Positions 37,668-48,284 of a stretch of DNA of 64,000 nt are shown here, piece after piece. Source of the DNA: Deltaproteobacteria bacterium (GTDB lineage: Bacteria > Desulfobacterota > Desulfobacteria > Desulfobacterales > Desulfosarcinaceae); assembly GCA_020444075.1 (NCBI GenBank), contig JAHLLR010000009.1:1-64000 (forward strand), given 5' to 3'. Both the position numbers and the translations under genes were made by a program. The notes beneath the pieces are model-generated. The model saw only the letters and a program-made list of their open reading frames with translations. It made no database searches and had not been told where the DNA came from. The stretch's first letter is position 1. Every line of letters starts with the position of its first letter.

Positions 37668-40096
37668 GACCGGGGTTTATCCGGGGTCTTTTTTCTCACC
37701 TTCGGGGCCCTGGACTTTTTTGGGAGCGCCGGCTCCAGGGCAATCTCCAGAACCTCGTCCATGTTCCGGACGGGAACAAACTTGATTTTGCGCTTGACGT
37801 TCTTGGGAATCTCCACGAGGTCCTTTTTATTCTTTTCCGGGATGATCACCGTATTAATACCGGCGCGAAGGGCTCCCAGGGCTTTCTCCTTCAACCCGCC
37901 GATAGGCAGCACCCGCCCCCGCAGGGTAATCTCGCCGGTCATGGCCACATCCTTATTGACCGGCCGTTCGGTCAGCGCCGAAATCAGGGCCGTTGCCATT
38001 GCGATGCCCGCAGAGGGACCATCCTTAGGAATGGCGCCGGCCGGCACATGAATGTGAATATCCCGGTTGTCGAAGATCTCATCTTTCACTTTGAACAGAT
38101 CGATATTTGCCCTTGCGTAACTCAGTGCCGCCCGGGCCGACTCCTGCATGACCTCACCCAACTGGCCGGTAAGAATCATCTCCCCTTTCCCGTTGATCAG
38201 CGATGCCTCCACATACAGCACTTCCCCACCAACCTGGGTCCATGCCAGGCCTGTGGAGAGGCCGACCTGACTGTGCTCCTTATCCATCTCCGGATAATAT
38301 TTGGGCGGTCCCAGGTATTTCTCCAGAGACTGACGGGTCACCTGAAACGGCCCTTTTGCCCCTTCGGCAATCCGTCGAGCCACTTTTCGGCAAAGGGTTC
38401 CCAACTCGCGTTCGAGATTTCTCAGCCCTGCCTCCGAGGTATACTCATTAATAACCTGGACAACAGCTCCGTCGCTGAAACTGATCTGACGGGGCTTAAT
38501 TCCGTTCTCCCTGACCTGCCGAGGAATCAGATGCGTTTTCGCAATGGTTTTTTTCTCCTCTTCAGTATAGCCGGACAGGTTGATCACTTCCATGCGGTCC
38601 AACAGTGCCGACGGAATGGTGTCAGAAATGTTGGCAGTCAGGATGAACATAACTTTGGACAGATCAAAGCTGAGATTGAGGTAGTGATCGCTGAATTCAG
38701 AATTCTGTTCGGGATCCAATGCCTCCAAAAGCGCCGAAGAGGGGTCTCCCCTGAAATCGGCACCCAGCTTATCGATTTCATCCATCATGAACACCGGGTT
38801 ATTGGAACCGGCCTGTTTCAATCCCTGGATGATTCGCCCGGGCAGTGCACCAATGTATGTGCGGCGATGTCCCCGAATCTCCGCTTCATCCCGTATACCT
38901 CCTAAAGAAATTCGGACGAACTTTCGCTTCATGGCATTGGCGATGGCCCGGCCCAGAGACGTTTTTCCAACCCCCGGAGGGCCAACGAAACAAAGAATGG
39001 GACCTTTGGTCATGGGGTTGAGCTTGCGAACACTCAGAAACTCCAGGATACGATCCTTGATCCGTTCCAGGCCGTAGTGATCCTGATCCAGCACGGATTT
39101 AGCCTTTACGATGTCGATGACATCCGACGTAGACTTGTTCCAGGGCAGTTCCACCATCCAGTCCAGATAAGTTCGAACCACCGACGATTCTGCTGAATCG
39201 GGATGCATCTGCTCCAGCCGGCGGAGCTGTTTGTCAGCTTCTTGTCTGGCATCCGGGCTCATCTTCGCGCGCTTGATCTTGTTTTTATACTCTTCTATTT
39301 CCTGGGTGCGCTCGTCCAGTTCTCCCAGTTCCTTATGAATGGCCCGAACCTGCTCACGGAGGAAATAGTCTTTCTGACTCTTGGAGATTTCGTCCTTGAC
39401 CTCGGACTGGATCTTGGCCTGCATGGCTGACAGTTCCACTTCGTGGAACAGCAGATCGTTCACCTTTTTGAGACGTTGGAAGGGATCGATGATTTCAATT
39501 ATTGCCTGGGCCTCGTCGATTTTCAATCGAAGGTTGGAGGCCACCAGGTCCGCCAGTCTGCCGGGGTCTTCAATGCTGGTAAGAATGGACCCCACCTCGT
39601 TGGTATATTCGCCGCGCAAGGTCAGGATTCTCTCGGAATATTCCCGAACGTTGCGCATCAACGCCTCGGCTTCCAGATCAACAGTGGAGGATTCCGGTTC
39701 CTCGATGATGTCTATTTTCACACGGAACACGGATCGCTTGCGCACATATTTGGCAATCCTTGCCTTGGCGATTCCCTGAACGAGTGCCTTGACGCGACCG
39801 TCCGGCAACTTGAGCATCCTCAGAATCCGGCTGACCGTTCCGATCTGGTATATCTCTTCAGGTTTGGGATTTTCGATACCCGGGTCGATCTGCGTGGCCA
39901 CAAACAAATAGCGGTCCTTTGAAATCGACTCTTCAATGGCGTTGACCGACTTTTCACGCCCTACAAACAGCGGCAGCAGCATATCCGTGAAGATTACCAC
40001 ATCCCGCACCGGCATCATGGGAAGGATCGCTGGAATGGCCGCTTCCGGGTCGTCCTCCTCAATAATGCTGATCAGATCATCTTTATCAGTTTCGCC
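37664..40096 (-). CDS. lon: ATP-dependent Lon protease
   Basis: GPPGVGKTSLGRAIANAMKRKFVRISLGGIRDEAEIRGHRRTYIGALPG; catalytic PKDGPSAGIAMATAL; start MGETDKDD inside the 40120 ORF. Confidence 0.96.
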   Translation of the reverse strand, partial: GETDKDDLISIIEEDDPEAAIPAILPMMPVRDVVIFTDMLLPLFVGREKSVNAIEESISKDRYLFVATQIDPGIENPKPEEIYQIGTVSRILRMLKLPDGRVKALVQGIAKARIAKYVRKRSVFRVKIDIIEEPESSTVDLEAEALMRNVREYSERILTLRGEYTNEVGSILTSIEDPGRLADLVASNLRLKIDEAQAIIEIIDPFQRLKKVNDLLFHEVELSAMQAKIQSEVKDEISKSQKDYFLREQVRAIHKELGELDERTQEIEEYKNKIKRAKMSPDARQEADKQLRRLEQMHPDSAESSVVRTYLDWMVELPWNKSTSDVIDIVKAKSVLDQDHYGLERIKDRILEFLSVRKLNPMTKGPILCFVGPPGVGKTSLGRAIANAMKRKFVRISLGGIRDEAEIRGHRRTYIGALPGRIIQGLKQAGSNNPVFMMDEIDKLGADFRGDPSSALLEALDPEQNSEFSDHYLNLSFDLSKVMFILTANISDTIPSALLDRMEVINLSGYTEEEKKTIAKTHLIPRQVRENGIKPRQISFSDGAVVQVINEYTSEAGLRNLERELGTLCRKVARRIAEGAKGPFQVTRQSLEKYLGPPKYYPEMDKEHSQVGLSTGLAWTQVGGEVLYVEASLINGKGEMILTGQLGEVMQESARAALSYARANIDLFKVKDEIFDNRDIHIHVPAGAIPKDGPSAGIAMATALISALTERPVNKDVAMTGEITLRGRVLPIGGLKEKALGALRAGINTVIIPEKNKKDLVEIPKNVKRKIKFVPVRNMDEVLEIALEPALPKKSRAPKVRKKTPDKPRS

Positions 40097-40174
40097 CATC
40101 GTGACTCCTGAAGATATCAATACCGATTCACATTCACGGCCCCGCCCAAACGTCCGTATCGCAAAATGTCTTAT

Positions 40175-40202
40175 ATAATAACACTTAATTTTTCTTTGAC
40201 AA
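40175..40202 (-). promoter_or_regulatory. Possible sigma-70 promoter for lon (TTGTCA-N16-TATTAT)
   Basis: Minus-strand -35 TTGTCA and -10 TATTAT upstream of lon. Confidence 0.4.
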
Positions 40203-40298
40203 TGGCACGCCGGTTCTTTTAAGAAGCTTTAGCATCGTTATTATGAACGTTTCCAGAACGAACCGCTAATTCTGGTCAACACTCAAGAACGGACTGAC

Positions 40299-41075
40299 AT
40301 GGCGATACCCCTGACCGTATACATTCTGGCTTTTATCTTCGGCGCCTGCATCGGCAGCTTTTTGAACGTCTGCATCTATCGCATACCGGCCGCCTTGTCC
40401 ATCGTTCATCCGGGTTCAAGCTGCCCCCGCTGCAAAACGATGATTCCATTTTACGACAACATTCCCATCCTCAGCTATCTGCTGCTCATGGGAAAATGCC
40501 GCAGCTGCGGGGCCTCCATCGCTATCCGCTACCCCTTTGTGGAACTTTTGGGCGGGCTCTTCGCCCTGGCCTGCGCCCTGTCCTTCGGCCCCACGATTCA
40601 TGGGCTGGTCGTTTTCATCTTCATCGCGACCCTGACCGTGGTGACCTTTATCGACTTGGACCACCGGATCATTCCGGACTCGATTTCACTGCCCGGGATC
40701 CCGCTTTTCTTCCTGGCCGCCCTGGCCGTCCCCACCGTCACCTGGCAAGCCAGCGCCTTAGGCATTGTGGCGGGTGGCGGAAGCCTTTTCGCTGTCGCCT
40801 GGGTCTACCAGCTGATTACAGGAAGAGAGGGTATGGGGGGCGGAGATATCAAACTGCTGGCTATGATCGGTGCCATGATCGGTTGGCAGGGTATTCTGTT
40901 CACCCTTTTCGCCGCATCGGCCATCGGCACCATTGTTGGTTTGCTGGCCATGATCCAATCCGGAAAGGGCATGAAACTGGCCATTCCCTTCGGCCCCTTT
41001 CTGGCCATGGGGGCGATCATCTACCTGTTTTTCGGCAAAGCCCTTATTTTCTGGTACGTCAATCTGCTTGTATAG
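40299..41075 (+). CDS. pilD: Prepilin peptidase (type IV leader peptidase)
   Basis: GSFLNVCIYRIP, CPRC..CRSC, GREGMGGGDIKLLAMIGAMIGWQ. Confidence 0.93.
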   Translation: MAIPLTVYILAFIFGACIGSFLNVCIYRIPAALSIVHPGSSCPRCKTMIPFYDNIPILSYLLLMGKCRSCGASIAIRYPFVELLGGLFALACALSFGPTIHGLVVFIFIATLTVVTFIDLDHRIIPDSISLPGIPLFFLAALAVPTVTWQASALGIVAGGGSLFAVAWVYQLITGREGMGGGDIKLLAMIGAMIGWQGILFTLFAASAIGTIVGLLAMIQSGKGMKLAIPFGPFLAMGAIIYLFFGKALIFWYVNLLV

Positions 41076-41113
41076 GCTGAATGTCCACGGTCGCTGGTTT
41101 TCAGAACCCTGGA

Positions 41114-42472
41114 TTATTGGATGGAAAACAGGTAGGTACGAAGGTTTACCTTCTTTCCTTTGATGCCTAACCGATCACGGATGGCGTATCGGTATCCTTC
41201 GACGGTCCGGGTAGAGATGTCGAGCAGGTGAGCGATCTCCCTGGCCTTTTTCCCTTGTTTGACCATGGTGGCAACCTTGATCTCGGTCGGGGTGAATCCA
41301 AGGTAATCGAAGGAAAGCTTGCGACTCAACGGCGAAACGATCTCGTTGAGGTTGGAGTCCAGAATTTCGAGATAGGCTTTTTGCTTGGCGTCCAGCCCAC
41401 TGCGCTTCATCTTGTTTAAATAGGGTCGAATCAGGGATTTGACATTATACAGGACCTTTTCCTCCAGGGTCTTGCGGTCTTCGTCCCGCTTTTTCAACAG
41501 CACCTTAAGTGCCGTGTTAACCTCAGAAAGGTTGTCGGTTCGGGACTCCAGTTCCCGGCCCTTGGCTGCCAGAGCCTCCTTGCTTTCCATCTGATCGGTG
41601 ATGTCGAACATGATGCCATTGACGTAACTTTCCTGCGGGCCATTGACGCAGGTAGCGATAACGTGCATCCATCGCCACCGGGAAAGAACAGGATGAAAAA
41701 TCCTGAACCGATGGTTGAATTTGAAATCCGTGTATCCCTTGACGTAGGCGTAACGCAAAGCTTTGCGATCATCCGGATAAACCTTGAACCATCGATTGAC
41801 CTGCTGCAACGGCGTGATACCGGCGATATCTTTTGCCGACGGGCTGATAAAAATCACCTTCAGCCACCTGGGGCGGACCGGATTCGCCTGAAGCCGGAAG
41901 ACGGCAAAATCAGAAGCGGTTTCCATGAGCAGATGCTGGCTAGCACGGCTTTCCATCAGGTCTTTCTGGATCTGCCGCTCACGGGTAATGTCCCGGCCGC
42001 AGCCGACGGTGCCGATCATCGCGCCCGATTCATCCAAAAGCGGTGCCTTGTGGACGTCCAGAACCAGATATTGCCCGCGAACCAGCCCGTCCTCCACAAA
42101 TCGCATGGCTTTTTGCTTGGCTTTAACGATCTCGTCTGAGTTTTCACACACTTCGCCAAACGTATGGCGCTGTCCGTTCGCCCGCTCCATATCCGCAAAG
42201 TAGACATCATTTTTGCCAACCACCGCCTCAGGGCTCTCGCACATGAGCAGTCGCTGGCACAAGGCCCGGTTGGCGAACAGGTAGCGGTTGTCCATATCCT
42301 TGGCCCAGATCATATCCGGAGCATTATCGGCAATGCGCCGGATCAGCTTGGCCAACGCATCGTAATCCGTCTGCTGCCGGGCAACCGACCTGGCAAGTTG
42401 CATGTTTTCCGCCTCGAGGGTTAGAATCCGCTTCAACAACTCATCTCGACTCATCGTCTTTCCTGGTGCCAT
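41114..42472 (-). CDS. PAS-domain protein with C-terminal LuxR-type HTH
   Basis: PAS regions (RIADNAPDMIWAKDMDNRYLFANRALCQ) and FTPTEIKVATMVKQGKKAREIAHLLDISTRTVEGYRYAIRDRLGI. Confidence 0.88.
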   Translation of the reverse strand: MAPGKTMSRDELLKRILTLEAENMQLARSVARQQTDYDALAKLIRRIADNAPDMIWAKDMDNRYLFANRALCQRLLMCESPEAVVGKNDVYFADMERANGQRHTFGEVCENSDEIVKAKQKAMRFVEDGLVRGQYLVLDVHKAPLLDESGAMIGTVGCGRDITRERQIQKDLMESRASQHLLMETASDFAVFRLQANPVRPRWLKVIFISPSAKDIAGITPLQQVNRWFKVYPDDRKALRYAYVKGYTDFKFNHRFRIFHPVLSRWRWMHVIATCVNGPQESYVNGIMFDITDQMESKEALAAKGRELESRTDNLSEVNTALKVLLKKRDEDRKTLEEKVLYNVKSLIRPYLNKMKRSGLDAKQKAYLEILDSNLNEIVSPLSRKLSFDYLGFTPTEIKVATMVKQGKKAREIAHLLDISTRTVEGYRYAIRDRLGIKGKKVNLRTYLFSIQ

Positions 42473-42515
42473 GTCATCCCCGCTCTGCTGGATAGTGCCT
42501 AACCGACGCTGCCGT

Positions 42516-44846
42516 TCAGGCGATGCCGATAAATTCGAAATTCATTTTGGATTGAAACTTTTCTACCCGTTTGAAAATTTCCTTCAGCATGGTTTGTTCG
42601 ATATGGGTCAGTTTTTTGGGATTGATGTAGTTGTCCGGCTTTTTATTGTCGTCCATGACCGCGGTGATCTGCCGGACAAACCGAAGCTGCATGAGAAAGC
42701 TGTAGGCCTTTTCCAACTCTTCATATTCCTGAAGAGAAATAATTTTCTTGATCCTGAGTTGATCGAGCCGTTCCAATGTATTGGTTTCATCGATCCTGTT
42801 TTTGAGAGCATACACCCGCGCAAAATCAACAATGGGGGTCATGGCACTTTTAATGTCGAATGCATTGCGATGCAGGCCTTTGGATTCAACAACAAAGTTG
42901 CGGAAGAATCCGATGGGCGGCTTAAAATTTAGGGCATTTTCGGTCATGTGCCGGAAAAACCCGGACCACCCGTCAAGAGAGCCGAACAGATGCCGCCGTA
43001 ATTCGTCAATCAGCGAGTCTTCTCCAAAACCACATCGAAAATCAAAGAAAATACTGGCTTGAAGGAGGTCTTCAGCTTCGGCAGCGTGAATCCAATCGTT
43101 GAAGTAGGTCTTCCATTGGCTGAGGGGTTGACACCACTGTGGATTTTTGGCCATGACATCGCCGGTACAAAAATCATAGCCGGCCTGGTTCAACAAGGTG
43201 CAGGCGATGTCCCCGAACTTTCGAAAATAGCCGTGAACCGCTTCTGCGGCAGCGGGGGATGGATTCTGATAAATGATGGCGTTGTCCTGATCGGTCTTAA
43301 GCGTCTGCTCCCGCCGCCCTTCACTGCCCATGATCATGAACACGAACGGCACCGGCGGAGGCCCCATTTCATCCAGGGTCATGGACATGAGCTTGTTCAA
43401 AATCGTGTCGGACACCGTCGTGATAAAGCGGGTCACGTTTCTGGCTGTGGCCCCGTTGTGGATCAAGCTACGCACCAGTCCGGCCAGCTGAAGGTGCTTA
43501 TCAATAATCTTATCCATGCTGGGCGCAAGCTGAATCTCGCGAAGTAAAAACATCGGGGACTGTCCCTGATAGGTTAGAATATCCTTGGTGGACAGCATGC
43601 CGATGATGTTTTCGTTCAGGTCTACCACACCCACATGCTGAAAATCCTCCTCCATCATGGTCATCATGGCCTCGAACACCAGGGCTTTTTCTGAAATCGT
43701 TCGAAGCGGCGCGGACATGATACTGGCCACTGGCTCGTCGACGGGATATCCGCGCGCAATTACCTTTCGGGCAAAATCCTTTTCGGTGACGATACCCATT
43801 TGATCGGGATCGGTGGAACGGATAAAGGCATAACTGCTCTTCTGGCGTGCCATGGAAATAGCGGCATCCCGGATGGATACATCGGCGTCACAGAATACGG
43901 GATTGCGTGAGTAGATCTGAGACAGGGGTTGATTAAAAAACTGAAGGCTGTCTTCTTTGGGCTGCAGGGTTTTGGCAATAATCGCCGCATACGATCGGCT
44001 GAGCATCCGTTTCCCGAAGGTATCGGAAAAAAAATCAGAGAAGGAACTGTTTTTTTGGCAGATATCGAAAAACACCTGACTGGGCAGCAGACAAAATGCG
44101 GAATCTTCAACCACCTCCAGGGTGCGTACGGCCAGCCCGTCATTTAAAAGCATGGAAATGCCGCCATAAATATCCCCTTCGGAAAGAAGCCCCCGCATGG
44201 TCTTCTCACCGTTTTCTTCATAATACCGCTCTGCGGCACCTTTCTGAAGAATGTACAGATAGCCGACCCGGGTTTTTCCCTGGACAAACAGGACGGTTCC
44301 TTTTGGAAAGGAAACGCGTGAGAGTGCTCCGGCAGCGCGCTCGATCTCTTCTTCCGTCAGAAAGGTGAAAGGATCGATACCGGACAAAAAGAGGCGCGCC
44401 TGACCGGCCCGGGTAATGGCGTCCAAGGATGTATCAAAAATGTTCTGACTGAAATTGGACAGAAAATATTCATAAAAAGCCTTGTTTTTTGTGCATATCT
44501 CCATAATGACGCTGTCAGGGATCGAAATGGCATCCACATCGGTATCGGCTATCGTCGTCCTCAGGGAAATACCTGCGTTGAGCATCACCGATATCCCGCC
44601 GAAGACTTCGCCCTTTTTAATGTATCCGGCGAGTTCCGGTTGCCCCTTCTCCTCCTGATATAGTGAGAGTTGGCCCCTCCTGATAACCAGCACATTCTCG
44701 ATTCGGGTTTTTCCCTGAACCGAAACCGGATGCCCTTTGGAAAGGTGGATGAAGGCGGATTTGGATACCACCCAGTCCAGTTCATCCTTGGTGAGAAAGG
44801 AGAAATGGGGCATTGCGGAAAGAAAGCGAAAGATGTCCGGTTTCAT
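42516..44846 (-). CDS. Cyclic-nucleotide-binding / CBS / DUF294 nucleotidyltransferase-like signalling protein
   Basis: Two tandem cNMP-binding-like segments, CBS pair, nucleotidyltransferase motif MGSEGRREQTLKTDQDNAIIY. Confidence 0.88.
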   Translation of the reverse strand: MKPDIFRFLSAMPHFSFLTKDELDWVVSKSAFIHLSKGHPVSVQGKTRIENVLVIRRGQLSLYQEEKGQPELAGYIKKGEVFGGISVMLNAGISLRTTIADTDVDAISIPDSVIMEICTKNKAFYEYFLSNFSQNIFDTSLDAITRAGQARLFLSGIDPFTFLTEEEIERAAGALSRVSFPKGTVLFVQGKTRVGYLYILQKGAAERYYEENGEKTMRGLLSEGDIYGGISMLLNDGLAVRTLEVVEDSAFCLLPSQVFFDICQKNSSFSDFFSDTFGKRMLSRSYAAIIAKTLQPKEDSLQFFNQPLSQIYSRNPVFCDADVSIRDAAISMARQKSSYAFIRSTDPDQMGIVTEKDFARKVIARGYPVDEPVASIMSAPLRTISEKALVFEAMMTMMEEDFQHVGVVDLNENIIGMLSTKDILTYQGQSPMFLLREIQLAPSMDKIIDKHLQLAGLVRSLIHNGATARNVTRFITTVSDTILNKLMSMTLDEMGPPPVPFVFMIMGSEGRREQTLKTDQDNAIIYQNPSPAAAEAVHGYFRKFGDIACTLLNQAGYDFCTGDVMAKNPQWCQPLSQWKTYFNDWIHAAEAEDLLQASIFFDFRCGFGEDSLIDELRRHLFGSLDGWSGFFRHMTENALNFKPPIGFFRNFVVESKGLHRNAFDIKSAMTPIVDFARVYALKNRIDETNTLERLDQLRIKKIISLQEYEELEKAYSFLMQLRFVRQITAVMDDNKKPDNYINPKKLTHIEQTMLKEIFKRVEKFQSKMNFEFIGIA

Positions 44847-45026
44847 CGGGTCATCCTTTTGGAAAAAAGAAAAGGTCGCTGAGCAGCTCTGAGGTATTTT
44901 TTTTTGTCAGCAGTCCACTATCCGAATCCCTGGCCGACATTGAAGACAATTAAACCATCAACCCCTGTCAATGTCAACTTTCGGCTACTGTGATATCATT
45001 TTATTCAAGGATGTTATACAATATTT

Positions 45027-45056
45027 GCGCCATCTGCGGGAAGGGTCAGATGGCGC
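45027..45056 (-). terminator. Stem-loop, possible terminator downstream of mrp gene
   Basis: Perfect 10-bp arms GCGCCATCTG / CAGATGGCGC, 10-nt loop; weak T-rich run on minus strand after stem. Confidence 0.45.
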
Positions 45057-45093
45057 CGGGAGGGATGGCCATTTGCTCAGATCCGGGGGGGAG

Positions 45094-45936
45094 TTAAAGC
45101 AGTCGGGCCATTTTCTGGGCGACGGACCTGAAAGCTTCAGAAACCGGGGAATCCTTGTGCTGCTGCTGATAGGAGACGCCGGCATCGCCGCACTCCACCA
45201 TTTTCTGATCGAAGGGAATTTTCCCGAGGAAAGGAATACCGGTGGCCATGGCGGTTTTTTCCCCGCCGCCGGATCCGAAAAGATCGATGACCGACTGGCA
45301 GTGGGGGCAGGCGAACCCGCTCATATTTTCAATGATCCCGAAAATTTCCATCTTGACAATTTTGCAGAAATTGATTGATTTTCTGACATCCGCAAGGGAC
45401 ACTTCCTGGGGGGTGGTAACAATGATGGCCTTGGCATCGGAAATAGTCTGAGCCACGGTCAGCGGCTCATCACCGGTTCCAGGAGGGGCATCGATGAGCA
45501 GGAAATCAAGGTCACCCCATTCCACATCTCCAATAAACTGTTGGATGGCGGAATATTTCACCGGACCTCGCCAGATGATGGCTTCATCTTTGGTGGGCGT
45601 CAGGGCCTCGATGGAAACGGCGCCCAGGTTCTTCGAATAGCGCATGGGGGTCAGTTTCCGGTTGGGACCCAGATCAAGCATTCCGGAAAGTCCCAGCATT
45701 CTGGGCACATCGGGACCATGAAGGTCCACATCCATGATTCCCACCTTATGGCCCATGCCGGCCAGGGTCAGCGACAAATTCACGGAAGTGCTGGTTTTTC
45801 CGACGCCTCCCTTGCCGCTCATAATGATAAATTTATGTTTGATGCGCCCCAATGCCCCCTTGATATCGGCGTCTCTTTTGGCCTGAGGATTGGTCTGCTG
45901 CTTCGCTGTTTCCATACTACTTTGAATTTGTACCAT
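45094..45936 (-). CDS. Mrp/NBP35-family Fe-S carrier ATPase
   Basis: IMSGKGGVGKTSTSVNLSLTLA; NMSGFACPHCQSVIDLFGSGGGE. Confidence 0.93.
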   Translation of the reverse strand: MVQIQSSMETAKQQTNPQAKRDADIKGALGRIKHKFIIMSGKGGVGKTSTSVNLSLTLAGMGHKVGIMDVDLHGPDVPRMLGLSGMLDLGPNRKLTPMRYSKNLGAVSIEALTPTKDEAIIWRGPVKYSAIQQFIGDVEWGDLDFLLIDAPPGTGDEPLTVAQTISDAKAIIVTTPQEVSLADVRKSINFCKIVKMEIFGIIENMSGFACPHCQSVIDLFGSGGGEKTAMATGIPFLGKIPFDQKMVECGDAGVSYQQQHKDSPVSEAFRSVAQKMARLL

Positions 45937-46048
45937 AGTTTTATCTCCCCATCGGCTTTTCCGCCAATGGCCATTCTCAAGACCGACATCCGGCGGGTGC
46001 TTTCAGGAGGCGCTTCAGTCGAAAGCCCCTCGGAACCGGTCCGATCAA

Positions 46049-46465
46049 TTACTCACTCAGGAAACGGTGGAAGTCATCCTGCCCGCATCCGGGGCATTTT
46101 TCCGGCCGACCCGTACCCAGCGGCTCATCCCACTGAAGTTGGCATTTTCGACAAATAAACTGGCGCTTCTCTTCGACCATTTTGTAGTTTCCACCATCGA
46201 TTTTGATGGCTTTTCCGTTGATCAGTGCATCAGCTACCGTTTGCCTCGCCTTGTGGAGGATTCGACCGAATGTCGCCCGTGAAACTCCCATACACTGCCC
46301 GGAATCCTCGTGGGACAATCCATCCAGATCGGCAAGCCTGAGCGCTTCCCGTTCATCTACTGTAAGACACACCTCTTCAAGGTCAACCATGGGGATGCCC
46401 CGAGGTTTGAAAAAGCTGATTTTTGGATTGAATGCCACGAGTCGGTCTTTTCTGGGTCTTCCCAT
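46049..46465 (-). CDS. DUF134-family putative DNA-binding protein with C-terminal zinc ribbon
   Basis: MGRPRK..FKPRGIPM..LEEVCLTVDEREALRLADLDGLSHEDSGQCMGVSRATFGRIL; CRKC..CPGCG. Confidence 0.85.
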   Translation of the reverse strand: MGRPRKDRLVAFNPKISFFKPRGIPMVDLEEVCLTVDEREALRLADLDGLSHEDSGQCMGVSRATFGRILHKARQTVADALINGKAIKIDGGNYKMVEEKRQFICRKCQLQWDEPLGTGRPEKCPGCGQDDFHRFLSE

Positions 46466-46662
46466 AAATCCTCCAATATAGCATATACTCGGTTAAGATC
46501 GGTTATTCTTTCCGCCTTAGGCTGTCAAGCCAATTCTCCACGGCGGCTAAGGTTTTCAATGGGCGAGAGCGGTACATGATGACGGCAACTTTCAAAGCCG
46601 TCAATGTGGTGGTGTTTATTTTCAACCAGGCGGAAGTGACCGTGCACGCTGAGCTATTCGAA

Positions 46663-47112
46663 TCAGCGGGAACGATTGGGACCGGCGTTCGAGCCAGGAA
46701 TCTCCGGCGGTTCCATTTTGGGGTTGACCCGGGTAAAATACTCACGGGAATCTTTAACGAAAAGCCAGTAGGTGCCCACGATCGCACACAACACCACAGT
46801 CACGCAGAGCATGGTTGAAATTTTATTATGGGGAGTAACGAAATAATAGAAAAAATCATTGAGAACAATAAAAAGGTTACCCACCACCACCAGTGCCCTG
46901 GCCCATTTTTTAATTAATAAATGGAGTAAACATAGACTAAGGCTGACAACCGCCATCTTCATTATATCTTTGTCCGAACCCGCTACCGCATCCTTGGCCC
47001 AGAAAAGCGAATAGATAAAGATTGGATGGCAAATCCAGGCCAGCATCAGGATGGCGAAGCTTTTTTTAAAACTGGCGGGAGATTCGATGAAACGGGCAAT
47101 GTAATCATTCAT
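46663..47112 (-). CDS. Small membrane protein (four predicted TM segments)
   Basis: 149 aa hydrophobic ORF MNDYIARFIESPASFKKSFAILMLAWICHPIFIYSLF. Confidence 0.65.
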   Translation of the reverse strand: MNDYIARFIESPASFKKSFAILMLAWICHPIFIYSLFWAKDAVAGSDKDIMKMAVVSLSLCLLHLLIKKWARALVVVGNLFIVLNDFFYYFVTPHNKISTMLCVTVVLCAIVGTYWLFVKDSREYFTRVNPKMEPPEIPGSNAGPNRSR

Positions 47113-47174
47113 GGAACGCTATTTTTCTCCATCGGGTTAACATCGCTGGGGAGATAGGCGGCAGGGGGGTGCAT

Positions 47175-47864
47175 TCAATCGTCCGGTGAACTCACCGTAA
47201 GCGTCTGCCCCACATGGATCACCGTCTTTTCAGTCAATTTATTGATGGATCTCAGTTTTTCCACCGACAGGTTGTACCGCCGGCTGATGCTGAAGAGGGT
47301 ATCTCCGGCAACCACGGTGTGGGTCTTCACCGTTACCGCCGCCTTTTTAACCGGCGATGGAGTGGCCGGTGCAACCGGCGCTGCGGGCACCTTTTCAAGA
47401 CTGCCTACCTTTTTCAAGGTTTCATCGGTTTTCTTTTGCAGGGCATCCAGACTCATTGCCAGGTGATCCATCCTCAGAGACATGGATGCTTCCGATCGAT
47501 CGAATCGGGTTTTAAACGTTTCAAAAGACTTGGCCTGCTCCCAGATGCGGGTGACCTTTTCATCCACCCCATCGACCTTTTCGAGCCGCTGTTCCAACTG
47601 TTCAATTTTTTGTTCCAGTGCGCTGATGCGCGCCAGATCAGTGGATTCGTTGATGTTAGAAAAAAGCAGCAACACCAGCAGTACGACACCGGCGACAACG
47701 GCGATGCCTATCCCCCAGTAAAGATAACGTACCGGGTTGCCGGAAAGAATGGCCGCTTTCTTCAACCCTTTTTCCTTAAATGATGAATAGCCGTCATCTT
47801 CGTAATAGGGATCGCTTTTCTCTGGATTGGCGACTTCGCCACCACCCGTATCTTTCCACTTCAT
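47175..47864 (-). CDS. LysM-domain membrane-anchored protein
   Basis: TM segment, coiled coil, C-terminal LysM HTVVAGDTLFSISRRYNLSVEKLRSINKL. Confidence 0.85.
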   Translation of the reverse strand: MKWKDTGGGEVANPEKSDPYYEDDGYSSFKEKGLKKAAILSGNPVRYLYWGIGIAVVAGVVLLVLLLFSNINESTDLARISALEQKIEQLEQRLEKVDGVDEKVTRIWEQAKSFETFKTRFDRSEASMSLRMDHLAMSLDALQKKTDETLKKVGSLEKVPAAPVAPATPSPVKKAAVTVKTHTVVAGDTLFSISRRYNLSVEKLRSINKLTEKTVIHVGQTLTVSSPDD

Positions 47865-48284
47865 TGCCGTGCCTCCACAGCGTTCGTTGACCTGATTGTG
47901 AGGGTTTAATAAATGCCCAATGAATTTACCTCTCTATAAACCAAAAGGGTAATTGACATCAACCCCAATTCCATTGTTTTTAGCTGACCGAAACCATCGC
48001 ACCGATTATGCCGGCAACTCTCCCGGCACGGAAAGCTATCCGCATAGATGCTTCAGGTGCCCTGCATATAATATCGGTTCATGATTTTTTACAAAATCCA
48101 TAAAGGTGGACCGAAATCATTTCACCGGTCGTTCCTGCCCTTGAAAAAATGCGGGAAGGTTTTGCCTTTCGGTGCATAAAAATCATACCTTTTCCCGAAT
48201 AACGAGTCGTGCCCGTATTGACCTGTCCACGCATTTCAATTATGGTTGGTGCATCTTTTTCCTTTTAACCTGCAGGGAACACTG

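Noticed and set aside
38048-38905. 285-aa plus-strand ORF opposite lon
   Set aside because: Antisense to a clear Lon protease; no independent support.
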